The notes beneath the pieces are model-generated. The model was not told the DNA's origin. It saw only the letters and a program-made list of their open reading frames with translations, and searched no databases. A stretch of DNA of 42,251 nucleotides from Streptomyces lonarensis (GTDB taxonomy: Bacteria > Actinomycetota > Actinomycetes > Streptomycetales > Streptomycetaceae): assembly GCF_012033735.1 (NCBI RefSeq), contig NZ_JAAVJD010000018.1, forward strand, positions 1-42,251, read 5' to 3'. Below, one piece after another: positions 1 through 9,112 of the stretch; positions within the stretch are counted from its first letter, which is position 1; each line of letters starts with the position of its first letter. Both the position numbers and the translations under genes were made by a program.

Positions 1-155
1 CGGCGCAGCAGCGCCGCGACGGAGCGGCGGGCGGCGGCAGTCGGGCCCCGGACGCCCGGCGGCCGGGCGGGCCTCCGGCACCGGAACGCGGCGCGCGGAC
101 CGTGACGGGTCTCACCCCGCGGGCCCACCACGCCCGGTGGGTGCCGGGCGCGGTG

Positions 156-1502
156 TCACATCGCGGCGGCGGTCTTCCGGATGGCCGGCAGCTGGTTGTA
201 CAGCCGGCTCCCGGGGCAGTCCGTGCTGAAACCGTCGCGGTGCCCCGAGATGTTGTGCATGGTCACCACGGTCCCCTTGGCGTACTTGCCGCCGGCGGAG
301 ACCCGCTTCCAGGTCCCGGCCGGGTTCCGGCCCTCCGCCCGCAGCTTCCAACCACTCAGCTGGGCCAGCGCGTTGGTCACCTTGGCCGGTGCGTCGGTGG
401 AGGAGTGGGTGCCGAGCACGGCGACCCCCATGCTGTTGTGGTTGAAGCCGTAGGTGTGCGCGCCGAGCACGGCCCGCTCCACGCCGCCCGCGCGGCCCTC
501 GTAGATCGTGCCGCACTTGTCCACCAGGAAGTTGTAGCCGATGTCGCGCCAGCCCTGGCTCTGCGTGTGGTAGCGGTAGATGCCGCGGATCACCGACGGC
601 GCCTCGGAGCAGGCGTACCCGTTGCCGCCCGCGGTGTGGTGCACGAAGACCGTCTTGACGGCGTCGGTGTAGGCGAAGCCGCCCTCGCGCCAGGACTCGT
701 CCGCCCCCCACCGGGAGCGTGTCACCACGCCGGGGCGCGGCGCGGCCAGCAGCTGGACGTCCGCCTCCGCGCGCGGGTCGGCCTCCTCCGCGGGCTCCGG
801 CGAATCCTCGGTGACCGCCGGCCCGGGGGCGGTGCCCCCCTCGCCGTCCAGCCCCTCCCCGCCGTCGGGAGCTGAGGTGGGCGCGCCGGACCGCTCCTCC
901 CGCACCTCCTCGGCCCCGGCGTCGGGTGCCCCGGCCGCCGGGTCCTCGCCCGGGTCGATCAGCTCCAACCGCAGCCCCGCCGGCAGTTCGGCGCCGGAGC
1001 GGCCCGTGCCGTCCGGGACCACCCGCACCTGCACGCCGTCCGAGTCGCCCACCCAGAGCGGCTCGGTGCCGCCGGCGAGGGCGCGGTCCTCCTCCTCGGC
1101 GGTCCCGGGGTCCGGGCCGTGCTCCGCCGTGGCGTGCAGGTGCTCCCACTGCGACCACTCCCCGGTCTCCGACGAGCGGGTCCGCACCTCGGCCTCGCCC
1201 GCCAGTTCGGCGGCAGCGTCCGACCACACCACGCCGAGCAGGGAGAAGGAGTCGACGTCGGTCTCCTCCAGGCCGACCGCTCCGGCCGCCGGGGCGTCCG
1301 CACCCGCGGTGCGACCACCACCCCCCAGCGGCCCCAGGGCAAGCGACTGGGTGCCCCCGGTCTCCGGCGCGGCCACCGGCGCCTCGACCACGGCACGGCC
1401 GGAGTCCGGGGGCGAGAGCGCGCCGGCCGGGGAGACGGCCGACGGAAGGACAAGTGCCGCGATCGACGCGGCCCCGACAGTGGAAGCGATGAATGCACGC
1501 AT
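156..1502 (-). CDS. Secreted peptidoglycan-recognition-type N-acetylmuramoyl-L-alanine amidase
   Basis: Probably cleaves the amide bond between muramic acid and the stem peptide in the cell wall. With the start at 1502 it is 448 aa. It begins MRAFIAS, followed by a hydrophobic stretch rich in Ala/Leu/Val and a Pro/Ala segment, as in an exported protein. A long acidic, low-complexity middle separates this from the C-terminal ~190-residue amidase_2/PGRP domain. Zinc-ligand motifs are visible: HHTAG, then GAHTYGFN, then HRDGFSTDCPG, where the Asp-Cys is the usual final ligand of bacterial PGRPs. The frame is open up to an ATG at 1565, but those extra 21 residues do not look like a leader; no start has a clear ribosome binding site. 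It is transcribed divergently from the gene at 1641. The family call is firm; the exact start is not. Confidence 0.85.
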   Translation of the reverse strand: MRAFIASTVGAASIAALVLPSAVSPAGALSPPDSGRAVVEAPVAAPETGGTQSLALGPLGGGGRTAGADAPAAGAVGLEETDVDSFSLLGVVWSDAAAELAGEAEVRTRSSETGEWSQWEHLHATAEHGPDPGTAEEEDRALAGGTEPLWVGDSDGVQVRVVPDGTGRSGAELPAGLRLELIDPGEDPAAGAPDAGAEEVREERSGAPTSAPDGGEGLDGEGGTAPGPAVTEDSPEPAEEADPRAEADVQLLAAPRPGVVTRSRWGADESWREGGFAYTDAVKTVFVHHTAGGNGYACSEAPSVIRGIYRYHTQSQGWRDIGYNFLVDKCGTIYEGRAGGVERAVLGAHTYGFNHNSMGVAVLGTHSSTDAPAKVTNALAQLSGWKLRAEGRNPAGTWKRVSAGGKYAKGTVVTMHNISGHRDGFSTDCPGSRLYNQLPAIRKTAAAM

Positions 1503-1640
1503 AGCAACCATGCTGTGCATATCCGTATACATCTGTCGAATGGAAATATGACGGTATGTAAGCAATGCCGCGGCGTGTCGGCCCCGGCCCCGGCGGCGGC
1601 ACCCTGCCCGCCCCCCGGCGCCCCGCGTACCCTTCCGACG

Positions 1641-2393
1641 ATGAACACCAGCGATCAGACCCCCTACGACCTGCTGCGATCAGCACTCGCGGCGGACGGC
1701 ACCCGACCCCTCGTCACCTACTACGACGACGCCACCGGGGAACGCGTCGAGCTCTCCGCCGTCACCCTCGCCAATTGGGTGGCGAAGACGGCCGGACTCC
1801 TGCAGGACGAACTGGGCGCCGAACCGGGCGACCGGCTCGCGCTGCTCCTCCCCGCCCACTGGCAGACCGCCGCCTGGCTGCTGGCGTGCTCCGCCGCCGG
1901 CGTCGCGGTGGACATCGGCGGCGACCCCGCCGCCGCCGACCTCGTCGTCACCGGACCCGACCGGCTCGCGGAGGCTCGTGCCTGCACCGGGGAGCGCGTC
2001 GCGCTCTCGCTCCGCCCCCTCGGCCTGCGCTTCCCCGAGACACCCGAGGGGTTCACGGACTACGCGGTGGCCGCCCCCGGACAGCCCGACATCTTCCATC
2101 CCCACACCGACCCCGAGCCCGACGCGCTCGCCCTCACCGTCGACGGGCGCCGGTTCAGCGGCGCCGAGCTGGTCGCCGAGGCGCGCGCCGCCGCCACCGG
2201 GCTCGGCCTCGCCCCCGGCGCGCGCCTGATGTCCACCCGTGGCTACGACAGCTGGCCCGGTCTCGCCGCCGGACTGTACGCACCGCTCGCCGTCGGCGGC
2301 TCGGTGGTGCTCTGCCGCCCCGCCGACGGGCTGGACCAGCCGGCCCGGACACGCCGCGCGGAGAGTGAACACGTCACGCACTTCGCCGACTGA
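1641..2393 (+). CDS. TIGR03089 family protein (short AMP-binding-like)
   Basis: This 250-residue protein begins MNTSDQTPYDLL. It resembles the N-terminal part of acyl-adenylate-forming enzymes: the segments LANWVAKTAGLL, PGDRLALLLPAHWQ and GVAVDIGGDP follow the order of the first AMP-binding subdomain. The catalytic P-loop and C-terminal lid are absent, as is usual for the actinobacterial TIGR03089 family, whose function is not established. The next gene starts 38 nt downstream on the same strand and encodes an LCP ligase, so the two are probably co-transcribed. The frame continues upstream without a stop, but this ATG fits the family start and lies beyond the divergent amidase. Confidence 0.8.
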   Translation: MNTSDQTPYDLLRSALAADGTRPLVTYYDDATGERVELSAVTLANWVAKTAGLLQDELGAEPGDRLALLLPAHWQTAAWLLACSAAGVAVDIGGDPAAADLVVTGPDRLAEARACTGERVALSLRPLGLRFPETPEGFTDYAVAAPGQPDIFHPHTDPEPDALALTVDGRRFSGAELVAEARAAATGLGLAPGARLMSTRGYDSWPGLAAGLYAPLAVGGSVVLCRPADGLDQPARTRRAESEHVTHFAD

Positions 2394-2431
2394 ACCGCTC
2401 CCGGCGGGGTCGCGGGGCCACCATCGCTCCC

Positions 2432-3616
2432 ATGACAGCGGACGACCACCACCCGGAGCCGGCACGTGCGCGGGGCGCCGACCGGCCCACGCCCCTCGCC
2501 GACCTGCTCACCACCACCGAGCCCGACCGCCCGCGCCCCCGGCGCGGGCGGCTGCTGCTGCGCGCCGCGGCCCTCGGAGCGCTGGGCCTCGCCCTGCTGG
2601 CGGCCGGCACCGGCTACCTCGCCTACCGCTCACTGGACGCCGGCATCACCCGCGACGACGGGACCGCCCGGGAGCTGGAGATGCGGGGCGGGGACCGCCC
2701 GCCGGAGCCGCCCGGCGACGCGCGCACCGTGCTGGTGATCGGATCGGACGACCCCAGTTCGCTGCCGGGCGCGGTCGGCGGGATCGGCGCCCGGTCGGAC
2801 ACCGTCTTCCTGCTCCACCTCTCCGGCGACCGGCAGCGTGCCACCGCCGTCTCGTTCCCCCGCGACCTGCTGGTCGACGTCCCCGACTGCACGGGGCCCG
2901 ACGGCGGCACCGTGCCCGCCGCGCGCGCACAGTTCAACTGGGCGTACTCCCACGGCGGTCCGGCGTGCACCATCCGCACCGTCGAGGCGCTCACCGGGGT
3001 GCGGGTCGACCACCACGTCGACATCGACTTCGCGGGTTTCCGCGACCTGGTGGACGCCGTCGGCGGGGTCGAGGTGCACCTGACCGAAGATGTCCGGGAC
3101 GAGCACACCGAGTTGGACCTGACCGCCGGCCGCCAGGTACTGGACGGCGACGCCGCCCTCGCCTACGTCCGCGGCCGGCAGGGCATCGGGGACGGCAGCG
3201 ACACCGCCCGCATCGAGCGGCAGCACCAGTTCCTGGGGCTGCTCCTGGACGAGCTGCGCTCCTCCGGGGTGCTGCTCAACCCGGCGAGGCTCTACCCCGT
3301 GCTCCGCACCGCGACCGCGTCGCTCACGGTCGACCCGGCACTCGCCTCGCTCTCCCGGCTGCACGGCCTCGTCGGCGACCTGCGCGACCTGCCCGAGGGC
3401 GGCCTGGGGTTCGTCACGGTGCCGCGGACCGCGGACCCGGTCGACCCGGACCGGGACGTCCTGGTCCAGCCGGACGCCGACACCCTGTTCGCGCAGCTCC
3501 GCGACGACCTGCCGGTGACCTCCCGCCCCCGGGACGGCGCCCCGGCCGGCGGACTGCTCCCCGCCGCGGGAGCCGCCGAGGACGCGGAGGCGGGCTCAGG
3601 CCCGGCAGCGGGGTGA
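2432..3616 (+). CDS. LytR-CpsA-Psr (LCP) family cell-wall ligase, first of four
   Basis: LCP enzymes transfer undecaprenyl-phosphate-linked glycopolymers onto peptidoglycan on the outer face of the membrane. This 394-aa protein has a basic N-terminus, one membrane anchor at about residues 41-64 and an extracellular LCP domain. Diagnostic stretches are VLVIGSDD, FPRDLLVDVP, DAVGGVEVHL and the Arg-rich YVRGRQG, DTARIERQHQFL block that contacts the pyrophosphate. Unlike the next LCP proteins it ends soon after the catalytic domain and lacks a LytR_C domain; its last 30 residues are an Ala/Gly tail. It follows the TIGR03089 gene closely. Confidence 0.9.
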   Translation: MTADDHHPEPARARGADRPTPLADLLTTTEPDRPRPRRGRLLLRAAALGALGLALLAAGTGYLAYRSLDAGITRDDGTARELEMRGGDRPPEPPGDARTVLVIGSDDPSSLPGAVGGIGARSDTVFLLHLSGDRQRATAVSFPRDLLVDVPDCTGPDGGTVPAARAQFNWAYSHGGPACTIRTVEALTGVRVDHHVDIDFAGFRDLVDAVGGVEVHLTEDVRDEHTELDLTAGRQVLDGDAALAYVRGRQGIGDGSDTARIERQHQFLGLLLDELRSSGVLLNPARLYPVLRTATASLTVDPALASLSRLHGLVGDLRDLPEGGLGFVTVPRTADPVDPDRDVLVQPDADTLFAQLRDDLPVTSRPRDGAPAGGLLPAAGAAEDAEAGSGPAAG

Positions 3617-4008
3617 GGGGAGCGGGGTGAGGGGGAGCGCGGTCCCGCCGCCGGCCATGGGACGGGGCGTGCGCCGGGGGCGGTCACGCCCGCCGACGGG
3701 GCTGGTTCGCCGCTGCCGTGACACGAACGAGACCCCGCCGCGACCAGTTTGCGACCGTTCGGAACAGGACAGGAACGTTTCCGCTCGATGATTCCGCTGC
3801 GTAGTCGAACAGATGAGGATTCCGGATCGGCGAAGACGCTTAAAGCGCCATAAAACAGACAGGGTCGATATGTGACGACAGTCGAACAGCTGGCGCTATC
3901 ACCTGATGTGAAGCCTGCGCAGTGGGTCACCGGCGTCGTCGGTGACGGAACCCGGGGGTTAGTGTTTGCCGTCCGATCCGCAAGTCGGCACGGAGGGCGC
4001 ACGCACCA
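3617..4008. promoter_or_regulatory. 392-bp spacer between LCP genes, likely promoter region
   Basis: There is no convincing gene here. The part from about 3720 to 3900 is clearly less GC-rich than its surroundings and contains A/T runs (CTTAAAGCGCCATAAAAC), as expected of a promoter for the gene at 4009. A 65-residue reading frame from a GTG at 3872 runs into the next gene in another frame and shows no protein-like composition. I could not assign -35/-10 hexamers with confidence. Confidence 0.4.
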
Positions 4009-5799
4009 GTGGACGCGCAGGGACGTGGGGGAGCGGGGGGCATGGACCCCGCTGATCAGTGGGTTTTGAATCCGGAGACGGGCAACTACGAGTTGCGCCC
4101 GCAGAGCGGGGCACGCGGCGGCAGTGGTGCGCCCGCGGGCACCCGTGCGCCGCGGCGCGACCCCGAACCGGGCGACGCCGGCCACCGGGGAGCTCCTCCC
4201 CGGCAGCGCCGCGCCCCGAGTGAGGAGAGCGGCCGCCCGCCCGCACCGGCCGACGAGGTCGAGCCGGAGGACGACGACCCGGCGCCCGCCGGCCGCGCCG
4301 CCACCCGCGACCGCGAGCTCCCCGCGCAGCGCGACCGCCGTGCCGGGCACGGCCGCCGCAAGGCCAAGGAGAAGAAGAAGCGCGGCAAGAAGATCCTCAT
4401 GTGGGTCGCCGGCGTCCTCGCCCTGCTCCTGGTCGTCGGCTGCACCGCCGCCTACCTGACCTACAAGCGGCTCAACGACAACATCACCAAGGTCGACGTC
4501 CCCTACGACAACCCCGCGACGAGCGACGCCCCGGTGAACATCCTGCTGGTCGGCTCCGACCAGCGGACCGGCGACGGCAACGACGGCTACGGCGACCGCG
4601 ACAGCCTCGGCCACGCCGAGACCACCGTCCTGCTGCATTTCTCGCAGGACCGCGAGCACGCGACCGCGCTGTCCATCCCGCGCGACCTGATAGTGGACAT
4701 CCCCGAGTGCGAGGTGACCCGCGACGGCGTCACCGAGACCATCCCCGGCAGCCAGGGCGTCCGCTTCAACGAGAGCTACGGTCAGCAGGGCCGCGACCCG
4801 GGCTGCACCTGGAAGACGGTGCAGGAGCTGACCGGCGTGGAGATCAACCACTTCATGCTGCTCGACTTCAACGCGGTCAAGACCCTCTCCACCGCCGTGG
4901 GCGGCGTCGAGGTCTGCCTCGCCAAGGACATCGACGACCCCAAGTCGCACCTCAAGCTCTCCGCCGGCACGCACGTCATCGAGGGCGAGGAGGCGCTGGC
5001 CTTCGTCCGCACCCGTGACTCCGTCGGGCACAGCAGCGACCTCAGCCGCATCCAGCTGCAGCAGCAGTTCCTCGGCTCGATGGCCCGCTCGCTGACCTCC
5101 AACGGCACGCTCACCGACCCCGGCAAGCTGCTCGACCTCGCCGACGCCGCCACCAAGGCGCTCACCGTCGACAGCGCCATCGGTGACGTCCAGAAGCTGT
5201 ACGAGCTCGCCCGCGACCTCGGCCAGGTCCCCGTCGAGGACATCTCCTTCGTCACCCTCCCGGTCAAGGACAACCCCGCCGAGGAGATCGCGGCCACCGT
5301 CGTCCTCGACCGCACCAAGGCCGAGCCGCTGTTCCGGATGATCCAGGAGGACATCTCCCTCACCGCGGAGGAGGAGCCCGAGGAGGACGAGGGCGCGAAG
5401 AACGGCGACGACAAGCCGGAGCCCGCCGCCATCGGGGAGATCCGCACCGAGGTGTTCAACGGCGGCGACACCCCCGGCGCCGCGCAGCAGACGCTGGACT
5501 GGCTGCTCGGCAAGGGAGCCGTGCTCGCCACGCTCGGCGGCAACGCGGACGCGCAGGAGACCACTGTGCTGCTGCACACCCCCGACCAGGCCGCGCAGGC
5601 AGCTACGCTTGCCGACATGATGGGGATGGCCGACAGCGCGGTGAAGCTGCGCGAGAACGCCGAACCGGGACGGGCCATGACGCTCATCCTCGGCAACGAC
5701 TTCTCCGGCCCGGGCGTCCCGATCGAGGCCCCGGCGAAGAAGCCGGAGAACCTCGATTCCTCGACGGCCAACGACGCCGCCGACAACTGCGCCGGGTGA
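4009..5799 (+). CDS. LCP family ligase with C-terminal LytR_C domain, second of four
   Basis: The protein is 596 aa from a GTG codon. The opening DAQGRGGAGG...DPADQWVLNPETG matches a typical Streptomyces LCP N-terminus, which supports this start. A charged cytoplasmic tail of ~125 residues ends in a Lys/Arg cluster (KAKEKKKRGKK). One membrane helix (about 128-150) and an extracellular LCP domain follow: NILLVGSDQ, SIPRDLIVDIP, GGVEVCLAKDIDD, FVRTRDSVGHSSDLSRIQ. The last ~110 residues form a LytR_C domain (EIRTEVFNGG through LILGNDF). It probably attaches wall glycopolymer to peptidoglycan. The next gene begins downstream with its own ribosome binding site. Confidence 0.92.
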   Translation: MDAQGRGGAGGMDPADQWVLNPETGNYELRPQSGARGGSGAPAGTRAPRRDPEPGDAGHRGAPPRQRRAPSEESGRPPAPADEVEPEDDDPAPAGRAATRDRELPAQRDRRAGHGRRKAKEKKKRGKKILMWVAGVLALLLVVGCTAAYLTYKRLNDNITKVDVPYDNPATSDAPVNILLVGSDQRTGDGNDGYGDRDSLGHAETTVLLHFSQDREHATALSIPRDLIVDIPECEVTRDGVTETIPGSQGVRFNESYGQQGRDPGCTWKTVQELTGVEINHFMLLDFNAVKTLSTAVGGVEVCLAKDIDDPKSHLKLSAGTHVIEGEEALAFVRTRDSVGHSSDLSRIQLQQQFLGSMARSLTSNGTLTDPGKLLDLADAATKALTVDSAIGDVQKLYELARDLGQVPVEDISFVTLPVKDNPAEEIAATVVLDRTKAEPLFRMIQEDISLTAEEEPEEDEGAKNGDDKPEPAAIGEIRTEVFNGGDTPGAAQQTLDWLLGKGAVLATLGGNADAQETTVLLHTPDQAAQAATLADMMGMADSAVKLRENAEPGRAMTLILGNDFSGPGVPIEAPAKKPENLDSSTANDAADNCAG

Positions 5800-5873
5800 C
5801 CCCGGGCCATCCGGTCCGGGCCGCCCCGCCGCAGCCACCTGACGACAACCGCAGAGACGACCGGGGAGCAGCC

Positions 5874-7781
5874 GTGCGCGGCACCGACGGCAACGGCAAC
5901 GCCATACCCGAGGACGACGAGCAGCAGCCCGTCGCGGTCGTCCGACCCGAGGACCTCGGGTGGGACGACAGCCTGTACGACGACACCCCCGCCGCGGGCG
6001 GCGCCGGACGCGACCGCGACGACGCCCCGCAGCGGGCCGACCGGCCGGAGCAGGCCGAGGGAGCGGCCGGCCCCGCGGCGCTCCCCGCCGGGAACGGCAG
6101 TGCGAGCGAGACAAGCGGGGAGAGCGACACCTCCGGTGCTGACGGGGACAGCGCAGGCGACCGCCCCGCGACCGGCGGCTCCGCCGGCGGGGACGGCACC
6201 GGGACCGGGGGAACCGACGCCGCCGACGGTGACGGGGGCGACGGACCCACGCCCTCCGGCCGGCAGCGGCGCCCCCGCTGGGCGCGTGTCCTCATAGCCG
6301 GCTCCGCGGCGCTCGCCCTGGCCGTGGTCGGCGCCGGCGGCGCGGGCTGGTACTACGTGCAGCACCTCAACGGCAACCTCACCAAGAGCGACCTGCACCT
6401 CGGCGACAACAAGCTCGACAAGGCCGCGCCCAACGACCGCGGCCAGACCCCCCTCAACATCCTGCTGCTCGGCAGCGACGCCCGGGACTCCGAGGAGAAC
6501 CTCCGGCTCGGCGGCGCCGCCGACACCGTCGGCGGCCCGCCCATCGCGGACGTCCAGATGCTGCTGCACGTCTCCGCCGACCGCAGCAACATGACGGTGG
6601 TATCGATACCGCGCGACACCCGGGTCACCATCCCCAAGTGCACCGACCCGGCGACCGGCCGCGAGTTCGACATGGTGGAATCCGACACCATCAACCACAG
6701 CCTCCAGCGGGGCGGGCCGGGCTGCTCGGTCGCCACTTGGGAGGAGCTCACCGGCATCCCGATCGACCACTTCATGATGCTGGACTTCGCCGGGGTGGTC
6801 AGCATGGCCGACGCCGTCGGCGGCGTCCCGGTCTGCGTCGACCGGGGTGTCGACGACCCCAAGTCCCACCTGAAGCTGGAGGCGGGCGAGACCGTCATCA
6901 AGGGCGAACAGGCCCTCCAGTGGCTGCGGACCCGCCACGGCTTCGGCGACGGCAGCGATGTGGGCCGCACCAAGGCCCAGCACATGTACCTCTCCTCGAT
7001 GGTCCGCGAGCTCAAGGAAGGGGCGCGGCTCACCGACCCCGGCAAGCTCAACGCGCTGGCCAACGCCGCCACCAACGCCCTCACCGTCGACCCCGACCTC
7101 GGCAGCGTCAACCGGCTGTACGACCTCGGGGAGGACCTGCGCGACGTCCCCAGCGAGCGGATCAACATGATCACCATGCCGTGGGTCCCCGCGCCGCAGA
7201 ACCCCGCCGCCCACGTCGCGCCCAAGCCCGGCGCCGCCGAGGAGCTCTTCGCGCTGGTCCGCAACGACATCGCGCTCGACGAGGAGTACCCGGACGACAT
7301 CGCCGAGGCGGGCGAGGACACGGACGCCGACGAGGACGCGGCCCAGGCCCGCGAACCCGCCGAGGTCGCCGTCACCGTCCGCAACGGCACCGGCTCGGTC
7401 TCCCTGCCCGCGATCACCGGCAGGGCGAGCGTCGTGGTGGCCGAGCTGGCCGCCCTCGGCTACGTGCAGTCCCACGTCGACGAGCGGCCCATCTCGCAGG
7501 CGGAGACCTCGCTCACCCACCCCACCGGGGACCAGGCCGAGGCCGACGCCCGCGCCGTGGCGGCCGCCCTCGGCCTCCCGGACCGCGCGCTGCGCTCCTC
7601 CGCCTCCGCGGAGGCGTTCACGCTGGTCATCGGCGTCGACTGGCGCGAGGGGAACCAGTTCCCCGCCGCACCCGACGCCGGCCCCTCCGAGCCCGAGGAG
7701 CGCCTCGACAGCGCCGAGGCGATCACCGCGGACGACGACAGCGCCTGCATGGTCGTGAACCCGCTGCACGCCACCGACTGA
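5874..7781 (+). CDS. LCP family ligase with LytR_C domain, third of four
   Basis: From the GTG at 5874 this is 635 aa. That start has a good GGGGAG ribosome binding site 5 nt upstream. An in-frame GTG at 5796 overlaps the previous stop as GTGA but has no such site and would add 26 residues. A long acidic, Gly/Asp-rich cytoplasmic tail (~135 aa) precedes a basic patch and a membrane helix at about 139-162. The LCP domain shows NILLLGSDA, SIPRDTRVTIP, GGVPVCVDRGVDD and WLRTRHGFGDGSDVGRTKAQ. A LytR_C-like region (VAVTVRNGTG through LVIGVDW) closes the protein. It is paralogous to its upstream neighbour. Confidence 0.9.
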   Translation: MRGTDGNGNAIPEDDEQQPVAVVRPEDLGWDDSLYDDTPAAGGAGRDRDDAPQRADRPEQAEGAAGPAALPAGNGSASETSGESDTSGADGDSAGDRPATGGSAGGDGTGTGGTDAADGDGGDGPTPSGRQRRPRWARVLIAGSAALALAVVGAGGAGWYYVQHLNGNLTKSDLHLGDNKLDKAAPNDRGQTPLNILLLGSDARDSEENLRLGGAADTVGGPPIADVQMLLHVSADRSNMTVVSIPRDTRVTIPKCTDPATGREFDMVESDTINHSLQRGGPGCSVATWEELTGIPIDHFMMLDFAGVVSMADAVGGVPVCVDRGVDDPKSHLKLEAGETVIKGEQALQWLRTRHGFGDGSDVGRTKAQHMYLSSMVRELKEGARLTDPGKLNALANAATNALTVDPDLGSVNRLYDLGEDLRDVPSERINMITMPWVPAPQNPAAHVAPKPGAAEELFALVRNDIALDEEYPDDIAEAGEDTDADEDAAQAREPAEVAVTVRNGTGSVSLPAITGRASVVVAELAALGYVQSHVDERPISQAETSLTHPTGDQAEADARAVAAALGLPDRALRSSASAEAFTLVIGVDWREGNQFPAAPDAGPSEPEERLDSAEAITADDDSACMVVNPLHATD

Positions 7782-7829
7782 GCCGCGCCCCGCCCCGCCG
7801 GCGGCTGCGTCGGGCACCCGGGTACGACA

Positions 7830-7872
7830 GCGCCCCCGCCGCACCCCCTTGTGAGGGGTGCGACGGGGGCGC
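7830..7872. terminator. Strong stem-loop between convergent genes
   Basis: A near-perfect inverted repeat pairs 7830-7838 with 7864-7872. It continues through 7840-7847 with 7855-7862 around one mismatch, leaving a 7-nt loop. It lies between the convergent LCP and glycosyltransferase genes and so could stop transcription in both directions. There is no T-run, as is common in high-GC actinobacteria. Confidence 0.6.
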
Positions 7873-7902
7873 CGCCGTACGTCCTGCCCGCGGGGGCCGG
7901 CC

Positions 7903-8994
7903 TCAGACGGCCGTGCCGGCCGGTGCGCGACGCGAGGCGCGCACCCGGCGGGCCAGCGACCGCGGGCTCGTCAGGAAGCCCCAGCCCCACGACATGTGCA
8001 TGGTCGCCAGCGCCACCGGGATGCGCACCCGCGCGCCGAGCGAACGGCCCCGGCCCGCCGGGAGCGAGCCCGCCGTGATCGCCGCCAGGTACCCGACCGG
8101 GACGACCAGCGTCCACGGCGTCACCACCGCTCCGGCCAGCCCCGCGGCGATCGCCAGCACCGCCGCCGGCGGCGCGAGGTACCGCGGGTTGATCGACCCC
8201 TGGTGGTAGCGGGCCACGACATGCCGCCAACGACCGTAGTCGTGGTACTGCCTGGCCAGCTTCCGGACCGTCGGCCGCGGGCGGTAGGACACCAGCAGCT
8301 CGGGCGAGAACCAGATCAGCCCGCCGTCCTGCCGGATGCGGAAGTTGAGCTCCCAGTCCTGCGCGCGGATGAACTCCGTGTTGTAGCCGCCCAGCCGCTC
8401 CAGCACCTCGCGCCGGAAGACGCCCAGGTAGACGGTCTCCGCCTCGCCCGCGGCACCCCCGGTGTGGAAGGCGGCGTTGCCGACGCCGATCCGGGAGGTC
8501 ATGGCCGCGGCCACCGCGTGCTCCCAGTCGTTCTCGCCCTCGGCGTGCATGATGCCGCCCACGTTGGCGGCGCCGGTCTCCGCCAGCAGCCGCACCGCCG
8601 TGGCGATGTAGCCGGGGGAGAGCATGCCGTGGCCGTCGACGCGCACCACCACCGGGTGGCGGGACGCCCCGATCGCCGCGTTCAGCCCGGCCGGGGTCCG
8701 GCCGGTCGGGTTGGGCACCGTCTGCACCCTGCCCCACGGCCGTTCCGCGTTCTCGGCGACCAGGTCGGCGGCGATCTCGTCGGTCCGGTCCGTGGACGGC
8801 CCGAGCGCGATGACCACCTCCATCTCGCCCGCGTACTCCTGCCGCAGGATGGCTTCCACCGCGTGGCGCAGGTGTCGTTCCTCGTTCAGCACCGGCATGA
8901 TCACCGACACCGCCGGAAGGCCGTGCTCACCGGGGTCGCTGCCGCCCCGGTCTCCTCGTGTCGTCACCGGCTCACGGTACCGCGAACGGATCAC
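7903..8994 (-). CDS. Family 2 glycosyltransferase, membrane-associated
   Basis: The protein is 363 aa. A GT-A fold opens with VSVIMPVLNEERHLRHAV, followed by the sugar-nucleotide binding region and the metal-binding motif VVRVDGHGMLSPGY. The acceptor/catalytic region is RAQDWELNFRIRQDGG. Hydrophobic segments towards the C-terminus suggest membrane helices. The frame starts at a GTG (8994); an in-frame GTG at 8967, next to VTTRGDRGG, is equally possible. It sits between LCP genes on the opposite strand, which suggests a role in building the glycopolymer those ligases attach, but its substrate cannot be read from sequence. Confidence 0.85.
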   Translation of the reverse strand: MIRSRYREPVTTRGDRGGSDPGEHGLPAVSVIMPVLNEERHLRHAVEAILRQEYAGEMEVVIALGPSTDRTDEIAADLVAENAERPWGRVQTVPNPTGRTPAGLNAAIGASRHPVVVRVDGHGMLSPGYIATAVRLLAETGAANVGGIMHAEGENDWEHAVAAAMTSRIGVGNAAFHTGGAAGEAETVYLGVFRREVLERLGGYNTEFIRAQDWELNFRIRQDGGLIWFSPELLVSYRPRPTVRKLARQYHDYGRWRHVVARYHQGSINPRYLAPPAAVLAIAAGLAGAVVTPWTLVVPVGYLAAITAGSLPAGRGRSLGARVRIPVALATMHMSWGWGFLTSPRSLARRVRASRRAPAGTAV

Positions 8995-9112
8995 CGTGGT
9001 TCGCCCACCCGGGTGGTGTGCGGCGGGTCTGCGCGCGCCGCGCCCCGGCCGTTCCTACGCTCCCAGCGGGGTGACCCGGCCCCCGTTCGTACGACAAGCG
9101 GAGGTTCCGACC

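Noticed and set aside
112..1686. Long minus-strand frame of 524 codons overlapping the amidase gene in another frame
   Set aside because: Composition is Arg/Gly/Ala noise with no domains; the other minus-strand frame carries a complete PGRP amidase.
3872..4069. 65-residue ORF starting at a GTG between two LCP genes
   Set aside because: No ribosome binding site, it overlaps the start of the next gene and its composition is not protein-like; more likely leader sequence.
3292..6114. 940-codon minus-strand frame opposite the LCP genes
   Set aside because: Antisense shadow of high-GC coding sequence; the plus strand encodes clear LCP domains with good starts.
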